A DNA stretch of 64,000 nucleotides. Origin: Gibbula magus (lineage: Eukaryota > Mollusca > Gastropoda > Trochida > Trochidae). The stretch is taken from the NCBI GenBank assembly GCA_936450465.1, contig OW388293.1:40568982-40632981 (forward strand), in the 5' to 3' direction. Below are positions 62,491 through 64,000 of this stretch, one piece after another (positions within the stretch are counted from its first letter, which is position 1; every line of letters starts with the position of its first letter). The notes below the pieces were generated by a model. The model searched no databases, was not told the origin of the DNA, and worked only from the letters and a program-made list of their open reading frames with translations. Both the position numbers and the translations under genes were made by a program.

Positions 62491-64000
62491 TAAATTTATT
62501 TTATAACTAACATATACCATATACTACCAATCATTGTCTTAGACAGAAAATGACTTACCAATCACGGTGTTAAAATATGATTTTTGTTATATTTCAATTT
62601 GAAATATGGACCATTTTATTAATACACATCATCATTCTGAATATATATTCCATTCTTATCTTACTTTAAGTAAGTTCATCGACTGTAATTTGTATTTAGG
62701 AATAAAATAGTATTTTGGTATGCATATTTCAGAATAGCCATAAATTGTTTAATAAGTTTTTGTCATCATTATTGAAGTAATTAGTCCAAATTATTTTACA
62801 CTGATTAGGTAATTAGAAACAATTTTGTTGACATGTTCATTAGGTTATTATTAGTCCTGGTTTTGTGATAGTTTTAATAATTTTATTATATGATAATGAG
62901 AATAATAATGAGAATGGTCATCACTTGTTATATATTTATGATTTTGTTATGTATTTTAAATCATACAAGACCATCAATTGTTACATATATTTGCATTTCC
63001 ATTAATTTGGTAATCAAAAATAATTATCACAGATGATTAAATAAAAACTTACTAAAGTAAGAGTGTCTGTCAAACGTTACATTTTCATAAACAATATTTC
63101 ATAAATTGTACACTTCCAAAAGTACCTAAGTACAATACTTATTTATCATTAATTTTTAATTGATACATAACTTCATACTCACAAATAAGGCATTTAATTA
63201 TGATTTGTCATGTTCAAATTATTGCATCACTTATTAAGTTAGTCTTTAATGTAATCAGTTTTCGATTCCATTGAGTTCCATTGATATTTTCATGACTGCA
63301 GTCATCATTTAACATACCGGTATTAGGATTTTCAAAAAGAGGTAATTAATCAAAAGTTTTAATATATTTTCAACAATTTGCATCAGTTGAGACATAAATG
63401 TACTTGCATTGTTAGTAGGATTTAACATCAGATTTTGATGTCGCTTCTGTAAAACTGAACATCAATTGTAATATATTTGCATCTTCATCAATTAGCCTCA
63501 TCATTAATTAGATAATTGAGAGTAAATGACGAGCTGTACATATGCACAGTAGATAAGTAACTGGTTTCCATGATTAGCTACCCATCTTCAAGAGTGCTGT
63601 CGGATTAGAAGGGGACACTTCCAATACAAGTTGATGTACCCAGAAATTCCTAGAATCAAATAAAGTATTTTAGATACTTCACATTGTCTTCTGTTTTCAA
63701 TTGTTTGGTCTAAACTTTACTACTATTTAAATCTAACTAACTTTGAATTACTGATGGAAACAAGAAATCACTGTGCCCCAGTTGAAAGGGCTGAAAGTAC
63801 AGCGAAGATTATCTGGGAATTTTTTAATAGAATGTTGCTTTAAAGAGTATTTCACTTTATTATATAATTGTGAGTGATATACAAGGTTCTAGTAGTGACA
63901 TAACCCTCCAACAGGCTACAGTGAAAATCAACATTATCATCACTATACTCATTCTCTTTCTAATTAGGATACTCCACTCAGTCTCCCATCGTAACCTCTG
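62491..64000. other. AT-rich flank
   Basis: No gene, RNA or clear repeat is seen; it may include a longer 3'UTR ending after AATAAA at 63659-63664. Confidence 0.45.

Noticed and set aside
1..64000. CRISPR arrays or prokaryotic operons
   Set aside because: Tandem repeats here lack unique spacers and associated genes, and the window has GT-AG introns, SINEs and long non-coding stretches of a eukaryote.

Overview
This is eukaryotic, AT-rich, repeat-dense genomic DNA with long introns, GT-AG splicing and very low gene density. The repeats point to a mollusc, most likely a bivalve: a tRNA-headed SINE ending in a 'gcggcgttaatccc'-type tail, and several hairpin-capped elements carrying GTCC-type microsatellites and ~152 bp core repeats, like the bivalve 'pearl'-type elements. 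Species cannot be fixed from the sequence; a scallop-like bivalve is only a guess.

Two genes can be supported, both on the + strand. (1) The main gene is the C-terminal part of a Nance-Horan syndrome (NHS/NHSL/Drosophila guk-holder) family protein. Four phase-compatible exons (52126-52391, 53062-54076, 55977-56109, 57616-60730) encode about 1508 residues ending in a TGA. The first visible exon starts inside a codon, so the N-terminal exon(s), expected to carry the WAVE-homology domain, lie in or beyond the upstream DNA. (2) A small gene at about 30.9-37.8 kb has a CpG-rich untranslated first exon, two basic (NLS-like) mini-exons, a Tudor-like exon and a terminal SANT/Myb-like exon; the splice linking the last two is tentative. 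If the missing NHS exon lies left of this window, this gene is nested in an NHS intron.

Layout: 1-30.5 kb is non-genic and holds a TA-flanked inverted-repeat transposon (3469-4832), a 47-bp tandem array, degenerate repeats (5.75-6.6 and 7.8-8.7 kb), a minisatellite (13.5-13.8 kb), a MITE-like element (15.26-15.61 kb), a SINE with perfect 14-bp target duplications (24172-24452) and a 30-copy, 39-bp array (25.37-26.53 kb). 30.5-38 kb is the Tudor/SANT gene. 38.3-47.1 kb is a repeat cluster: hairpin-capped, rolling-circle-like elements and a 4-kb satellite with a 754-bp higher-order repeat. 47.1-52.1 kb is featureless. 52.1-60.7 kb holds the NHS exons, with one more hairpin-capped element in the last intron, followed by 3'UTR and flank.

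The most unusual observation is that two element subfamilies with different terminal hairpins share one core. Each repeats the right arm of its 5' hairpin near its 3' end. One copy sits inside a tandem duplication, so its pre-insertion site can be read directly.
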